Position numbers and translations under genes: made by a program. This document shows, piece after piece, positions 18,435 through 27,675 of a stretch of DNA of 64,000 nt (positions within the stretch are counted from its first letter, which is position 1; every line of letters begins with the position of its first letter). Location: contig OY760176.1 of the NCBI GenBank assembly GCA_963663315.1, forward strand, positions 1,550,001-1,614,000, given 5' to 3'. The notes beneath the pieces are model-generated. The model was given only the letters and a program-made list of their open reading frames with translations, did no database searches and was not told where the DNA came from. The stretch comes from G963663315 sp963663315 (GTDB lineage: Bacteria; Pseudomonadota; Gammaproteobacteria; Arenicellales; Poriferihabitantaceae).

Positions 18435-19499
18435 TCAGGTTTTCCCCTGACTTTCGTCACTGGCCCCGGTTTCAGGACTGGCCCCGGTTTCAGGACTGGC
18501 CCCGGTTTCAGGACTGGCCCCGGTTTCAGGACTGGCCCCGGTTTCAGGACTGGCCCCGGTTTCAGGACTTGCTTCGGTTTCAGGACTTGCTTCGGTTTTC
18601 TTTTTTGCTGCCTTTTTCCTGAATACCTTTTTCTTCACGACAATTTTCTCCTTTTCTTCCGGCGCTTTTTCTATCTGTTTTTCCTGCCCGGAATCGTCAC
18701 CGGTCTTGCGCTCAATCACCACAGGCCTTTTGCTTATGCCGTCGGCCGTCGTAGAAATGACCTCACCCATATCATTGACTTCAACATACTCATCGTCACC
18801 CGGAACAGTGGTGGCCCTGGCAACCCGTGATTCTGCAATGGCATCCGCGGCCGCAGTCAGATAAAGCTGAATCGCCCGTGAAGAATCATCATTGCCGGGA
18901 ATGATATAATTCACACCAGCCGGCGAACAATTCGAGTCGACCACAGCGACCACCGGGATACCCAGTTTATTCGCCTCTGCGACCGCAATATATTCATGCT
19001 CCACATCAATAATGAACAGGACATCCGGCAGTCCGTCCATATCCTTGATACCGGATAACGTCCTGTCGAGTTTTGTACATTCGCGAGTCAGCGATAATGC
19101 TTCCTTTTTACTCAGAATGGCAATTTCTCCGGAACTGATCCGCCCTTCCAGCTCCTTCAACCGTGCAATCGAATTCCTGACTGTTTTATAATTGGTCAGC
19201 ATCCCGCCCAACCATCGATGATCGACATAGGGCGAACCGCACCGTATGGCCTGTTCCCTGATCCATTTTCCGGCCTGGGGTTTGGTCCCCACGAACAGTA
19301 CCTTTTGGTTCTGGGCAGTCGCGGCGCCAAGATAGTTCATTGCCTCTTTCAGCATGGGCAATGTCTTTTCCAGATTGATGATATGGATTTTTTTGCGGTC
19401 GCCAAAAAGATAGGGCGCCATGGATGGGGACCAGTACCGTGTCTGGTGTCCGAAGTGTGCACCCGCTTTGAGAAGCTGGCGCATGGTAATGTCAGTCAT
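18435..19499 (-). CDS. rpsB: 30S ribosomal protein S2 with a long repetitive C-terminal tail
   Basis: The N-terminal ~230 residues are ordinary S2: MRQLLKAGAHFGHQTRYW at the start, RWLGGMLTNYKTVR in the middle, and PGNDDSSRAIQLYL at the end of the core. S2 is a late-binding small-subunit protein required for S1 attachment. The protein is 354 residues long, about 110 more than E. coli S2. The extra tail is charged: an acidic stretch, then a lysine-rich segment (VVKKKVFRKKAAKKK), then eight hexapeptides of the form (E/G)ASPET and a last GASDES. Alanine/lysine-rich S2 tails exist in other bacteria, but this perfect repeat is unusual. The reading frame is open throughout, so the tail should be made. 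Confidence 0.96.
   Translation of the reverse strand: MTDITMRQLLKAGAHFGHQTRYWSPSMAPYLFGDRKKIHIINLEKTLPMLKEAMNYLGAATAQNQKVLFVGTKPQAGKWIREQAIRCGSPYVDHRWLGGMLTNYKTVRNSIARLKELEGRISSGEIAILSKKEALSLTRECTKLDRTLSGIKDMDGLPDVLFIIDVEHEYIAVAEANKLGIPVVAVVDSNCSPAGVNYIIPGNDDSSRAIQLYLTAAADAIAESRVARATTVPGDDEYVEVNDMGEVISTTADGISKRPVVIERKTGDDSGQEKQIEKAPEEKEKIVVKKKVFRKKAAKKKTEASPETEASPETGASPETGASPETGASPETGASPETGASPETGASDESQGKT
18468..18611 (-). repeat. Eight 18-bp tandem repeats coding (E/G)ASPET
   Basis: Eight head-to-tail 18 bp units encode two EASPET and six GASPET hexapeptides at S2 residues 297-344. The six GASPET units are identical at DNA level (core ggccccggtttcagg), and the two EASPET units nearest the core differ slightly. 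Identity between units points to recent slippage. Copy number probably varies between strains without changing frame, because 18 is a multiple of three. Confidence 0.95.
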
Positions 19500-19519
19500 A
19501 TTGGTTCAACGATGTAATG

Positions 19520-19551
19520 GGTTAAGCCTCCACGGGTACTGTTCCTTAACC
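19520..19551 (-). promoter_or_regulatory. Inverted repeat in the rpsB 5' leader
   Basis: GGTTAAG at 19520-19526 and CTTAACC at 19545-19551 are perfect 7-base arms around an 18-base loop. The structure begins about 20 bases upstream of the rpsB ATG in the transcribed leader. Leaders of rpsB bind S2 for feedback control in E. coli and relatives. A similar role is inferred from position only; the consensus S2 leader fold was not verified. Confidence 0.35.
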
Positions 19552-19729
19552 GGCAAGGCGGGATCAATGCATTACCGGCACCCAAAAGAACATTATCGCC
19601 GTGTGCGAATTTTTACCGATACCAGAGGTACCGTTTAAGTAAAGGGCGCGTATTCTAACTAAAAACGGTTGAAGAAAGAAGTTTAATTTGGGAGCATAGC
19701 ACCTGAGACAATTGGAAATCATCTGAATC

Positions 19730-20482
19730 ATGGCCGTTACCATAAAATCTATAGAAGAAATCGAAAAAATGAGGGTTGCCGGCAGGCTGGCCTCCCAGGT
19801 TCTGGACATGATCGGGCCGGAAGTCAAGGCCGGAGTCACGACCGACCGGCTGAATACACTGTGTCACGAGTATATCGTCAACGATCTCGATTCGATCCCT
19901 GCCCCGCTTAATTATCGTGGATTTCCCAAATCAATCTGCACTTCGATAAACCATGTTGTCTGTCACGGCATCCCTTCTGACAAGAAGTTGAAAAATGGCG
20001 ACATTATCAACATTGATATTACCGTGATCAAGGACGGGTTTCATGGCGACACCAGTCGTATGTATTGTGTTGGAAATCCTTCAATCAGAGCCAGACGAAT
20101 ATGTGATATTGCCTGCCAATGCATGTTCAAGGGAATCGAACTGGTCAAACCCGGTGTGCAGTTGGGCGATATAGGGCACATCATTCAGCGACATGCCGAA
20201 AGCAATGGATTTTCTGTGGTCAGGGAATATTGTGGTCATGGTATCGGGCGTCGATTCCATGAAGAGCCCCAGGTTCTGCATTATGGTACGCCGGGAACCG
20301 GAATGAAGATTCGATCAGGCATGACCTTTACGATAGAACCGATGATCAATGCCGGCAAAAAGGAAACCCGGTTGTTAAAGGACAAGTGGACGGTAGAGAC
20401 CAGGGACCGGAGCCTGTCCGCACAGTGGGAACACACAATTCTGGTTACTGACAGTGGCTATGAAATCCTGACCCGGTCATGA
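19730..20482 (+). CDS. map: Methionine aminopeptidase, type I
   Basis: A 250-residue metalloenzyme that removes the initiator methionine from nascent proteins. The metal ligands are recognisable: aspartates in NIDITVIKDGFHGDTSRM, a histidine in the EYCGHGIGRRFHEEP block, and glutamates in MTFTIEPM and near the C-terminus (SAQWEHTILV). It diverges from rpsB across a 230 bp region and overlaps glnD by ATGA. This map-glnD pairing next to rpsB is also the E. coli order. Confidence 0.97.
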   Translation: MAVTIKSIEEIEKMRVAGRLASQVLDMIGPEVKAGVTTDRLNTLCHEYIVNDLDSIPAPLNYRGFPKSICTSINHVVCHGIPSDKKLKNGDIINIDITVIKDGFHGDTSRMYCVGNPSIRARRICDIACQCMFKGIELVKPGVQLGDIGHIIQRHAESNGFSVVREYCGHGIGRRFHEEPQVLHYGTPGTGMKIRSGMTFTIEPMINAGKKETRLLKDKWTVETRDRSLSAQWEHTILVTDSGYEILTRS

Positions 20483-23121
20483 CCCGACTGGCCCGCGCTG
20501 AACTGTTTGACGCGAACCAATTTCGCGATGCCTGCCAGGGCACGGATGACGCCATCCGGATTTTCCAGGACGCACTTGAGCACGGGAGAAACGTTCTTGC
20601 CCAATACCATCTCGAAACGGGGCATGCCGCCACCCTGGGAAGTCAGTTCAGCTGGTTGATTGATCAATTGCTGAGACGATCATGGCAGCGCTTTTCCCCG
20701 GAGATTGAAAATGCGCCCTGCTTGATCGCAACCGGGGGTTATGGTCGTGCGCAGCTCAACCTCGGGTCCGATATCGACCTGTTGATCCTGCTTCCCGACC
20801 GGACGGATAAATCGCAGTTGGAAACCACCGAAGCATTTGTCCGGTTTTGTTGGGACATGGGGCTTAAAGTCGGCCATAGTGCACGCACCCTTAAACAATC
20901 GATAAGGATGGCCTCGGAGAATGTAACCATCATGACTAACATGATGGAGGCCCGGCTGATCTGTGGCGACCCGGTTTGCTTTGAAACCCTGCAAACCAGA
21001 GTGAGACAGGCAAATATCTGGCCGGCAAGGAAATATGTCAAGGCAAAACTTGAAGAACAACAGGCCCGTCATCTTCATTTTGGCGGCACGGCCTATAATC
21101 TGGAACCCAACATCAAGGAAAGTCCGGGAGGATTGAGGGATTTGCACATGATCAGTTGGGTTGCAAACCGGTATTTCGGAACCAGCAACTTTGCCGAGCT
21201 GGTCGAACATGAGTTTCTGACGAAACAGGAATACCGTGGTCTGATCAGATGCCGGGACTTCCTTTGGAAACTGCGCAACGGTCTGCATCTGCTGGCTGGC
21301 AGATGTGAGGACCGCTTCCTGTTTGACTATCAGAGGGAACTGGCAAAACAGTTGGGCTTCAAGCAGCAGGGCGGTCATCTTGCAGTCGAGAAGATGATGA
21401 AACGCTACTACCGCACTGCCAAGGAAGTACAGTTGCTCAATGAGATTTCGCTGCAGCATTTCGAGGAGGCGATACTCAGCCCCGGAAAACCCAGATCACA
21501 AAGAATCAACGACAGGTTCAATGCAATCGGGGGTTATCTGGAAGCAACCCGGGAAGATTTGTTTGAAACCCGGCCCAACGCACTGCTGGAACTGTTTCAT
21601 CTGATGCAAAGACGCACCGACCTGGTCGGCGTTCGTGCAAGCACGATCAGGCAGGTGCGTGGCAACCTGCACAGAATCGACAGTCAATTCAGAAAAGACC
21701 CCGAAAACCAGTCCACTTTCCTGAACATGTTCAGGTTTCAGCGAGGGCTCACCCATGCCCTGCAGCGGATGAATGCCTACGGTGTGCTGGGCAAATTTTT
21801 TCCCGAATTCGGCAACATTGTCGGGCAAATGCAACATGACCTGTTTCACGTATTTACGGTAGATGCACATTCGCTTTTTGTAGTCGGCAATCTGCGCAGG
21901 CTGATGTTGGATAAATACCAGGACGAGTTTCCGGTTCTACGGGCCATTCTTGGCAAAATGAGCCGTCGTGAGCGACTGTATCTGGCTGCACTATGCCATG
22001 ACATCGGCAAAGGCAGCGGCAAGGACCACTCGATAACCGGTGAAGAGATCGCCCTGAAGCTGTGCGGTCGATTGCAACTGTCGGAATACGACACTAAATT
22101 TGTCGCCTGGCTGGTCAGAAACCATTTAATCATGTCCTGGACAGCTCAAAAGGAAAATACCTCTGATCAACACGTCATCGACCGGTTTGCCGAACGGGTG
22201 GGCGACCAGGAACACCTGGACAATCTGTACCTGCTGACCGTGGCGGATATTCGCGGTACCAGCCCTACAGTGTGGACCGATTGGAAAGGACGGTTGTTGA
22301 GCAATCTTTACACCGCCACATCACGTCGACTTCGATCTGGAATCAGTGGGCCGCAAGCCATCACCAAGCGGGTCAATGACCGTAAACAGGCGATAAAAAA
22401 ACTAATAACGAAATCCATATCGGAAACAAGAATCCATCAACTCTGGGAACAACTGGATCAGGAGTATTTCCTGCGCAACGGACCCGAATCCTGTGCCTGG
22501 CACACACGGCAGATTTGCAGCGCAAACCTGCTCAATCTGCCTTTGGTTGCGATACGCCACCTCCCCGAAATCAAGGCACAACAAATTCTGGTGGTAACCC
22601 CGGATGCAGATGATCTGCTTTCCCGCAGTACAGCCGCGATCGACAGGCTGAGACTGAGTATTCTCGATGCGAGAATTCACCGGACCCGGTCCGGTCTGGG
22701 TATACTTGTTTTTGTCACCAACAATCTGGATGAGAAAATTCAGGGCGCTCATTACCAGACATACCAGATTGACGAAATCCGTCGATTGCTGTTATCTCCC
22801 GCTGAAGAGTACGTACCTGCACGGCGCACCGCACCCCGGTCCGTACAGCAATTCAAGGTACCGACCTCAGTCAGCTTCAACGACAACATTGATCTTGATT
22901 ACACAATCATGGAGATTATCTCCCAGGACCGTCCGGGGTTGCTCTACCATGTGTCTGTCGCCCTGGTCGAGTGCAAGGTTCGCCTGGTCTCCGCAAAGGT
23001 TTCGACAGTGGGGGAAAAAGCTGAAGATACGTTTTTTATCACTGACCGGGATGGCAAACCGGTGGATTCCCGTCAACAACGCTCGTGCCTGCAAAGCCGA
23101 CTTCAAAAATACTTGAGATAG
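20479..23121 (+). CDS. glnD: Bifunctional uridylyltransferase / uridylyl-removing enzyme GlnD
   Basis: An 880-residue nitrogen-status sensor. It adds UMP to PII proteins when glutamine is low and removes it when glutamine is high. The nucleotidyltransferase motif TGGYGRAQLNLGSDIDLLIL lies at about residues 86-105. The HD domain for UMP removal is seen in LAALCHDIGKG. Two C-terminal ACT domains for glutamine binding are present, the last around IISQDRPGLLYHVSVAL. Length is normal. The ATG overlaps the map stop. Confidence 0.95.
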   Translation: MTRLARAELFDANQFRDACQGTDDAIRIFQDALEHGRNVLAQYHLETGHAATLGSQFSWLIDQLLRRSWQRFSPEIENAPCLIATGGYGRAQLNLGSDIDLLILLPDRTDKSQLETTEAFVRFCWDMGLKVGHSARTLKQSIRMASENVTIMTNMMEARLICGDPVCFETLQTRVRQANIWPARKYVKAKLEEQQARHLHFGGTAYNLEPNIKESPGGLRDLHMISWVANRYFGTSNFAELVEHEFLTKQEYRGLIRCRDFLWKLRNGLHLLAGRCEDRFLFDYQRELAKQLGFKQQGGHLAVEKMMKRYYRTAKEVQLLNEISLQHFEEAILSPGKPRSQRINDRFNAIGGYLEATREDLFETRPNALLELFHLMQRRTDLVGVRASTIRQVRGNLHRIDSQFRKDPENQSTFLNMFRFQRGLTHALQRMNAYGVLGKFFPEFGNIVGQMQHDLFHVFTVDAHSLFVVGNLRRLMLDKYQDEFPVLRAILGKMSRRERLYLAALCHDIGKGSGKDHSITGEEIALKLCGRLQLSEYDTKFVAWLVRNHLIMSWTAQKENTSDQHVIDRFAERVGDQEHLDNLYLLTVADIRGTSPTVWTDWKGRLLSNLYTATSRRLRSGISGPQAITKRVNDRKQAIKKLITKSISETRIHQLWEQLDQEYFLRNGPESCAWHTRQICSANLLNLPLVAIRHLPEIKAQQILVVTPDADDLLSRSTAAIDRLRLSILDARIHRTRSGLGILVFVTNNLDEKIQGAHYQTYQIDEIRRLLLSPAEEYVPARRTAPRSVQQFKVPTSVSFNDNIDLDYTIMEIISQDRPGLLYHVSVALVECKVRLVSAKVSTVGEKAEDTFFITDRDGKPVDSRQQRSCLQSRLQKYLR

Positions 23122-23125
23122 GCTG

Positions 23126-24169
23126 ATGGATATGTCTTACGAAATGACCCGGGAAACTTTAAGGAACCGGTTTCTGAAGGACAACGGCTGGCAACCCGCA
23201 AAGATCCATGCGCTACCACCCGATGCATCGTTTCGTAACTATTTCAGACTTGACCAGCCTGATCAGTCCATGATGCTGATGGACGCGCCGCCTGAATTTG
23301 AAAACGCAGCCACTTTTGTAAGGATAACAGAACATCTGCAACGCCTTGGAATCAGGGCGCCGACCATTCACCGGACCGACCTTGATAACGGTTTCGTTTT
23401 ACTTGAGGATCTCGGCGATGATACGTTTACCCGGCTTATCGACTCAGGGTCGGATGAAACCGGATTGTATGACCAGGCGATTGACCTTCTGACAGCCCTC
23501 CACAATCACCCGCACGCAACCAGCCTGAATGTCGGAAATTATGACTGGGCCGCCTTTATCAAGGAGGCAAAACTGTTTACCGGCTGGTATCTGCCGGCCA
23601 AGTTCGATGCGCCTGCAAGTGATTCCCTTAAATCAGGTTATATTGATGCATGGCGTGCTGTCTTTGACGATCTGCCGACACTGAAACCGACCTTGACCCT
23701 GCGCGACTATCACGTCGACAATCTGATGCGGGTCAACCACCGCTGCGCTGTTCTGGACTATCAGGATGCCTTGATTGGCTCTCCTGCCTATGATGTCGTG
23801 TCCCTGCTTGAAGATGCCCGCAGGGATATCGACCCCCGCCTGGCGGCCCGGAGCCTTGAGCGATACCTGAAAGGCAACGGGGCAGCGGATGAGCAGATTT
23901 TCGCGCATCATTACGATGTATGGGGCGCACAACGTCATTGCAAGGTAGCAGGGATTTTCATGCGGTTATGGTTGCGCGACAACAAACCGGTTTACCTGAA
24001 ACACTTGTCTCGCGTCACCGCATTGCTGGCGGCAAAACTGCGCCAGCCTTCGCTGCAGCCCATTGCCCGGTGGTTCGAAGCAAATGACATTAATCCCGAG
24101 TATCGCAAACTGAATTCTTCCCGGCAGGAAATTCGCCAGAGAATCGACCCCGTCGACTTGCTTGAATGA
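23126..24169 (+). CDS. AmgK-type aminoglycoside-phosphotransferase-fold sugar kinase
   Basis: A 347-residue kinase of the APH fold. The catalytic loop is LRDYHVDNLM, and the metal-binding aspartate is in VLDYQDALIGSPAYDV. The N-terminal PPDASFRNYFR block and the LLEDLGDDTF hinge match the family of cell-wall MurNAc/GlcNAc anomeric kinases (AmgK), which recycle peptidoglycan sugars to UDP-MurNAc in Pseudomonas. It starts 4 bp after glnD. The usual partner murU (nucleotidyltransferase) is not next to it: the following gene is a membrane permease. Sugar specificity is therefore inferred from sequence resemblance alone. Confidence 0.7.
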   Translation: MDMSYEMTRETLRNRFLKDNGWQPAKIHALPPDASFRNYFRLDQPDQSMMLMDAPPEFENAATFVRITEHLQRLGIRAPTIHRTDLDNGFVLLEDLGDDTFTRLIDSGSDETGLYDQAIDLLTALHNHPHATSLNVGNYDWAAFIKEAKLFTGWYLPAKFDAPASDSLKSGYIDAWRAVFDDLPTLKPTLTLRDYHVDNLMRVNHRCAVLDYQDALIGSPAYDVVSLLEDARRDIDPRLAARSLERYLKGNGAADEQIFAHHYDVWGAQRHCKVAGIFMRLWLRDNKPVYLKHLSRVTALLAAKLRQPSLQPIARWFEANDINPEYRKLNSSRQEIRQRIDPVDLLE

Positions 24170-24198
24170 CAGCCCCGGATGCAATGGTCTGATTCAAA

Positions 24199-24927
24199 AT
24201 GGACACTCTTTTATCGATCCCGCTAATCAATCTGTCGATTGCATTTCTGCCCGCTCTGGTGGTCATTCTCATATTTTATCGATGGCAACTGACGGTCACA
24301 ACCACGCTGTATGCTTTCATCCGGATGCTGATCCAATTGTTGCTTATCGGCTATTTCCTGCTATGGATATTCGGTGCATCCGATGCCTGGATCGTACTTG
24401 GCCTGTTATGCGTCATGGTCCTGATTTCAAGCTGGATATCATTGCGTACCGTCCCGGGTCATCGCAAAAAGCTGTATCTGATCGTATGCATTTCGATCCT
24501 CGCAGGTGGCGGTATCACTCTTGCACTGGTCACCCAGATTGTTCTTGATCTATCACCGTGGTATCAGGCCGATACCCTGATCCCACTGGCAGGGATGATT
24601 TTCTCGAACAGTATGAATGGCGTCAGTCTGGCGGCAGACAGGATGATTGTCGAGCTTAAATCCGATGCCGACTACATAACAGCCCGTGGCGCGGCGCTGC
24701 ATACCGCACTCATTCCGATTATCAATTCCCTGTTCGCTGTGGGTCTGGTTGCTCTGCCCGGAATGATGACAGGGCAGATCCTGTCAGGAATATCACCGCT
24801 GATCGCATCACGGTATCAGATTATGGTGATGTGCATGCTGTTTGGTGCAACGGGACTTTCAACCATCCTGTTTCTGGCCTTGAGCAGGAAATACTGGACC
24901 AGGATAACCGTTTCAACTCCTGCATGA
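24199..24927 (+). CDS. UPF0014 (FetB/YbbM-like) ABC transporter permease
   Basis: A 242-residue protein with about seven hydrophobic segments. The MIFSNSMNGVSLAADRM block and the following ARGAALHTALIPIINSLF region match the UPF0014 family. The E. coli member FetB works with the ATPase FetA in iron export and oxidative-stress resistance. No ATPase gene is adjacent, so this permease is an orphan here. The start has only a weak ribosome binding site. Confidence 0.75.
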   Translation: MDTLLSIPLINLSIAFLPALVVILIFYRWQLTVTTTLYAFIRMLIQLLLIGYFLLWIFGASDAWIVLGLLCVMVLISSWISLRTVPGHRKKLYLIVCISILAGGGITLALVTQIVLDLSPWYQADTLIPLAGMIFSNSMNGVSLAADRMIVELKSDADYITARGAALHTALIPIINSLFAVGLVALPGMMTGQILSGISPLIASRYQIMVMCMLFGATGLSTILFLALSRKYWTRITVSTPA

Positions 24928-25003
24928 ATTTCCGGACAGACTCAATAATGCCGATCAAACCCGGATATAATCCCTTGCCAGACTTAACTGACAGGTAACG
25001 CAG

Positions 25004-26389
25004 ATGCCCAAACTGAACACCGAATCAATACAAAAACAGGACAACCGATTCCTGCATCCCTGGGAGAACATCAAGAAGCTCGGAGAAAACAGGCGTACCG
25101 TCATATCCGGCGCCGATGGAGTATATATCGAGGATTCAGATGGTAACCGTATGCTCGACGGCCCGGCCGGAATGTGGTGTGTCAATATCGGGCACCGCAG
25201 GGAAGAAATGGCGAAAGCGATTGCAGACCAGGTGATGCAACTGACTTATGTCAGCCCATGGAGTCTGACGACTACGCCGGCATCGCTGCTGGCCGGGAAG
25301 CTGGCTGAAATATCTCCGGGGGATCTGAATCACGTCTTCTACACGACCGGCGGGTCTACTGCTGTTGATTCGGCATTGCGATTTGTCATGTTCAGAAACA
25401 ATGTGCTGGGCCGACCTGATAAAAAGCAATTCATTTCGCGAACCAACGCCTATCATGGCAGCACTTACCTGTCGGCATCGGCATCGGGGAAATCCAGAGA
25501 CAAGAACTTTCTCGACTTCATGGATGACAGCTTCCATCATATCGCTGACCCCAATCTGTTGAACATGCCCGCAGGCATGGATGAAAAAGAGTATTGCACA
25601 CTGCTGGCTGACCGGCTGGAGCAAAAAATCCTCGAGGTGGGTGCACACAAGGTGGCCGCATTTATTGCCGAACCGATTCTGGCTTCGGGTGGCGTGATTC
25701 TGGCGCCAGCGGGATACCATGCAGCCTGTTTCGATGTATGCCGAAAACATGATGTGATTTACATATCGGATGAAGTGGTAACCGGATTTGGCAGGCTCGG
25801 CCACTATTTCGCTTCAGAGGCGGTTTTCGGCATCGTCCCGGATATCATCACCTGCGCCAAGGGCATCACTTCAGGTTATGTCCCGTTGGGCGCATTTCTG
25901 GTTTCGGATACGCTGCTACGGTCGATTGACGCAAAAGGCTCCGATATCGTGTTTTCCAATGGCTTCACCTACTCGGGACATCCGGTTGCCTGCGTGGCGG
26001 CGCTTAAAAACATCGAAATCATCGAGCGGGAAAATATCCTCGAACACGTACGGGAAATCGCCCCCTACTTTCAGTCCCGATTAAAAACCCTGGAAGATAT
26101 CCCGATCGTCAAAGACGTTCGCGGAGTCGGATTAATGGCCTGCGTCGAATGCAATATCAATCAGGATGGCGACAATGAGTTGGCAAAAGATTATGAAATC
26201 GGCAATCGGATAGACCAATACTGCCAGCAATCCGGATTACTGATCCGCCCGATTATCAATATGTTCGTCCTGTCTCCTCCATTGATCATTACCGAAGCGC
26301 AAATCGATGATATGGTCGACATCCTGCACAGCAGCATTGTCAGTGCGATGGAGGATGTAATAAGTGAAGGAATCTGGCGACAGAAGTAA
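25004..26389 (+). CDS. Class III PLP aminotransferase, polyamine type
   Basis: A 461-residue omega-aminotransferase. The PLP lysine is in CAKGITSGYVPLGAF. The cofactor-aspartate motif is VIYISDEVVTGFGRLG, and the substrate-binding YHGSTYLSASASG region is present. The DGPAGMWCVNIGHR start is typical of enzymes acting on putrescine, beta-alanine or taurine with pyruvate as acceptor (SpuC-like). A polyamine importer 10 kb away and an amine oxidase next door favour an amine substrate. The gene converges on the amine oxidase with a 7 bp gap. The true substrate is not determined by sequence. Confidence 0.8.
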   Translation: MPKLNTESIQKQDNRFLHPWENIKKLGENRRTVISGADGVYIEDSDGNRMLDGPAGMWCVNIGHRREEMAKAIADQVMQLTYVSPWSLTTTPASLLAGKLAEISPGDLNHVFYTTGGSTAVDSALRFVMFRNNVLGRPDKKQFISRTNAYHGSTYLSASASGKSRDKNFLDFMDDSFHHIADPNLLNMPAGMDEKEYCTLLADRLEQKILEVGAHKVAAFIAEPILASGGVILAPAGYHAACFDVCRKHDVIYISDEVVTGFGRLGHYFASEAVFGIVPDIITCAKGITSGYVPLGAFLVSDTLLRSIDAKGSDIVFSNGFTYSGHPVACVAALKNIEIIERENILEHVREIAPYFQSRLKTLEDIPIVKDVRGVGLMACVECNINQDGDNELAKDYEIGNRIDQYCQQSGLLIRPIINMFVLSPPLIITEAQIDDMVDILHSSIVSAMEDVISEGIWRQK

Positions 26390-26396
26390 TACTGCC

Positions 26397-27641
26397 TTAC
26401 GGGCAGGCAAGACATTCCTCTGCTGCCCGCTTGCCTGACAGCCAGGCGCCATGAGCGGTGTTCAGGAAATCCAGGGAGGTTGCTTCGCCAGCGAAAAACA
26501 GCTTCTCATCCAGCGGTTCGGCCAGCGTTTGCCGAACATTCAGATGACCGGGTACGGTTGAAGAATAAGCGCCTCTTATCCAGGGGTCATAGCCCCACGC
26601 GCTGACCTTGAATTCCCTCAAACCGGATTGGATATCGGAACCAAAAATCCGGATCAGCGCCCTGGTCAGAAAATCCTCGGATGCGGCCGGGCCCTGTTTT
26701 TCCAGCCACCATGCAAACCGGCCGCCGGTACTGGTGAACAGGCATGGCATACCGAACGGTCTGATCCTCAATGCCATGGACACTTCGCCATCATGATAAT
26801 GAATATTCTGCGGAACGTCACAATCAAACGTGTCCTCATCAAAACTGAAGAACTGATAATTGGAGTTGCCAAGCGGCAGGGCATGAATGGCATCGACCCT
26901 GGCTTGTGGCAGTTTCGGCACAAATTCAATCGCTGACGCGCCCAGGACGCCAGTGGATACAGTAACCACAACCCGATCAGCAGTCAGCGCTCCACGGTTA
27001 GTGGTCACCCGCACCGGACTGCTTCCCCAGGCAATCGACAGCGCCTGGGTATTCAGTTGCACCGGGGCCGCTTCACCTTGCTTCGCGATGAGCGCACCAT
27101 AGCCCTGCTTCAACGGCCAGTCCTCGCCGGTTTCCCTGAAATCGATGACATCAACGATGCCAATCTGATCCACATCATTCGAGTGCATCAAGGACATCCA
27201 GTAACAATAATACGGAGTCCAGGGACTCTCCTGGTCGGTGATCGTTTCCAGCGCCGATGATTCTGGCTTGTCGTGGTATGCCTGCCTGATTGCAATATCG
27301 TTATCTGTGCAGAAGTTTTCATACTCCTGTTGCTGCTGTGTTGACAGCCAGTTCCCGTTGAAGTGCATCGCGTATGGAGATGATCGGGTTTCATAGCTGA
27401 ACCCGAAATGATCTGCCCAGCCGACATAAGGGTTGATACTCGCACAGTGCATCCAGTGACAGCCCAGGTCAACCGGTATCGACCCTTCAAGCAATTCGGT
27501 CAGTCCCCTGCCACCGGTTCTGTGCGAGGCTTCCAGCACGATATGTTCGATGCCCTGCCCGGACGCATACTCCGATGCTCCCAGGCCGGCAGCGCCGGCG
27601 CCAATAATGATCAGTGGATAATCTGCGGTTCTGGATTTCAT
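26397..27641 (-). CDS. Flavin-dependent amine oxidase
   Basis: A 414-residue FAD enzyme of the monoamine/polyamine oxidase fold. The dinucleotide-binding motif IIGAGAAGLGASEYA is at the N-terminus, with the second FAD motif VLEASHRTGGRG. The C-terminal LFFAGEATSLDFLNTAHGAWLSG carries the usual FAD contact. The start at the MKSRTADYP methionine is preferred over one 17 codons upstream, which would overlap ppc by 17 bp and add a non-conserved leader. It lies 34 bp downstream of ppc on the same strand, so it may be co-transcribed with the serine-cycle genes. A polyamine or other amine substrate is inferred. Confidence 0.8.
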   Translation of the reverse strand: MKSRTADYPLIIIGAGAAGLGASEYASGQGIEHIVLEASHRTGGRGLTELLEGSIPVDLGCHWMHCASINPYVGWADHFGFSYETRSSPYAMHFNGNWLSTQQQQEYENFCTDNDIAIRQAYHDKPESSALETITDQESPWTPYYCYWMSLMHSNDVDQIGIVDVIDFRETGEDWPLKQGYGALIAKQGEAAPVQLNTQALSIAWGSSPVRVTTNRGALTADRVVVTVSTGVLGASAIEFVPKLPQARVDAIHALPLGNSNYQFFSFDEDTFDCDVPQNIHYHDGEVSMALRIRPFGMPCLFTSTGGRFAWWLEKQGPAASEDFLTRALIRIFGSDIQSGLREFKVSAWGYDPWIRGAYSSTVPGHLNVRQTLAEPLDEKLFFAGEATSLDFLNTAHGAWLSGKRAAEECLACP

Positions 27642-27675
27642 AGTAACGATAGTAAAAGACGCAATACCTGAAATT

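Noticed and set aside
18468..18611. Tandem repeats that could be mistaken for a CRISPR array
   Set aside because: Units are contiguous without spacers and lie in frame inside rpsB.
26392..26406. Small CTGCC/GGCAG hairpin between the convergent aminotransferase and amine oxidase genes
   Set aside because: The five-base stem is not followed by a T-run on either strand, so it is too weak to call a terminator.
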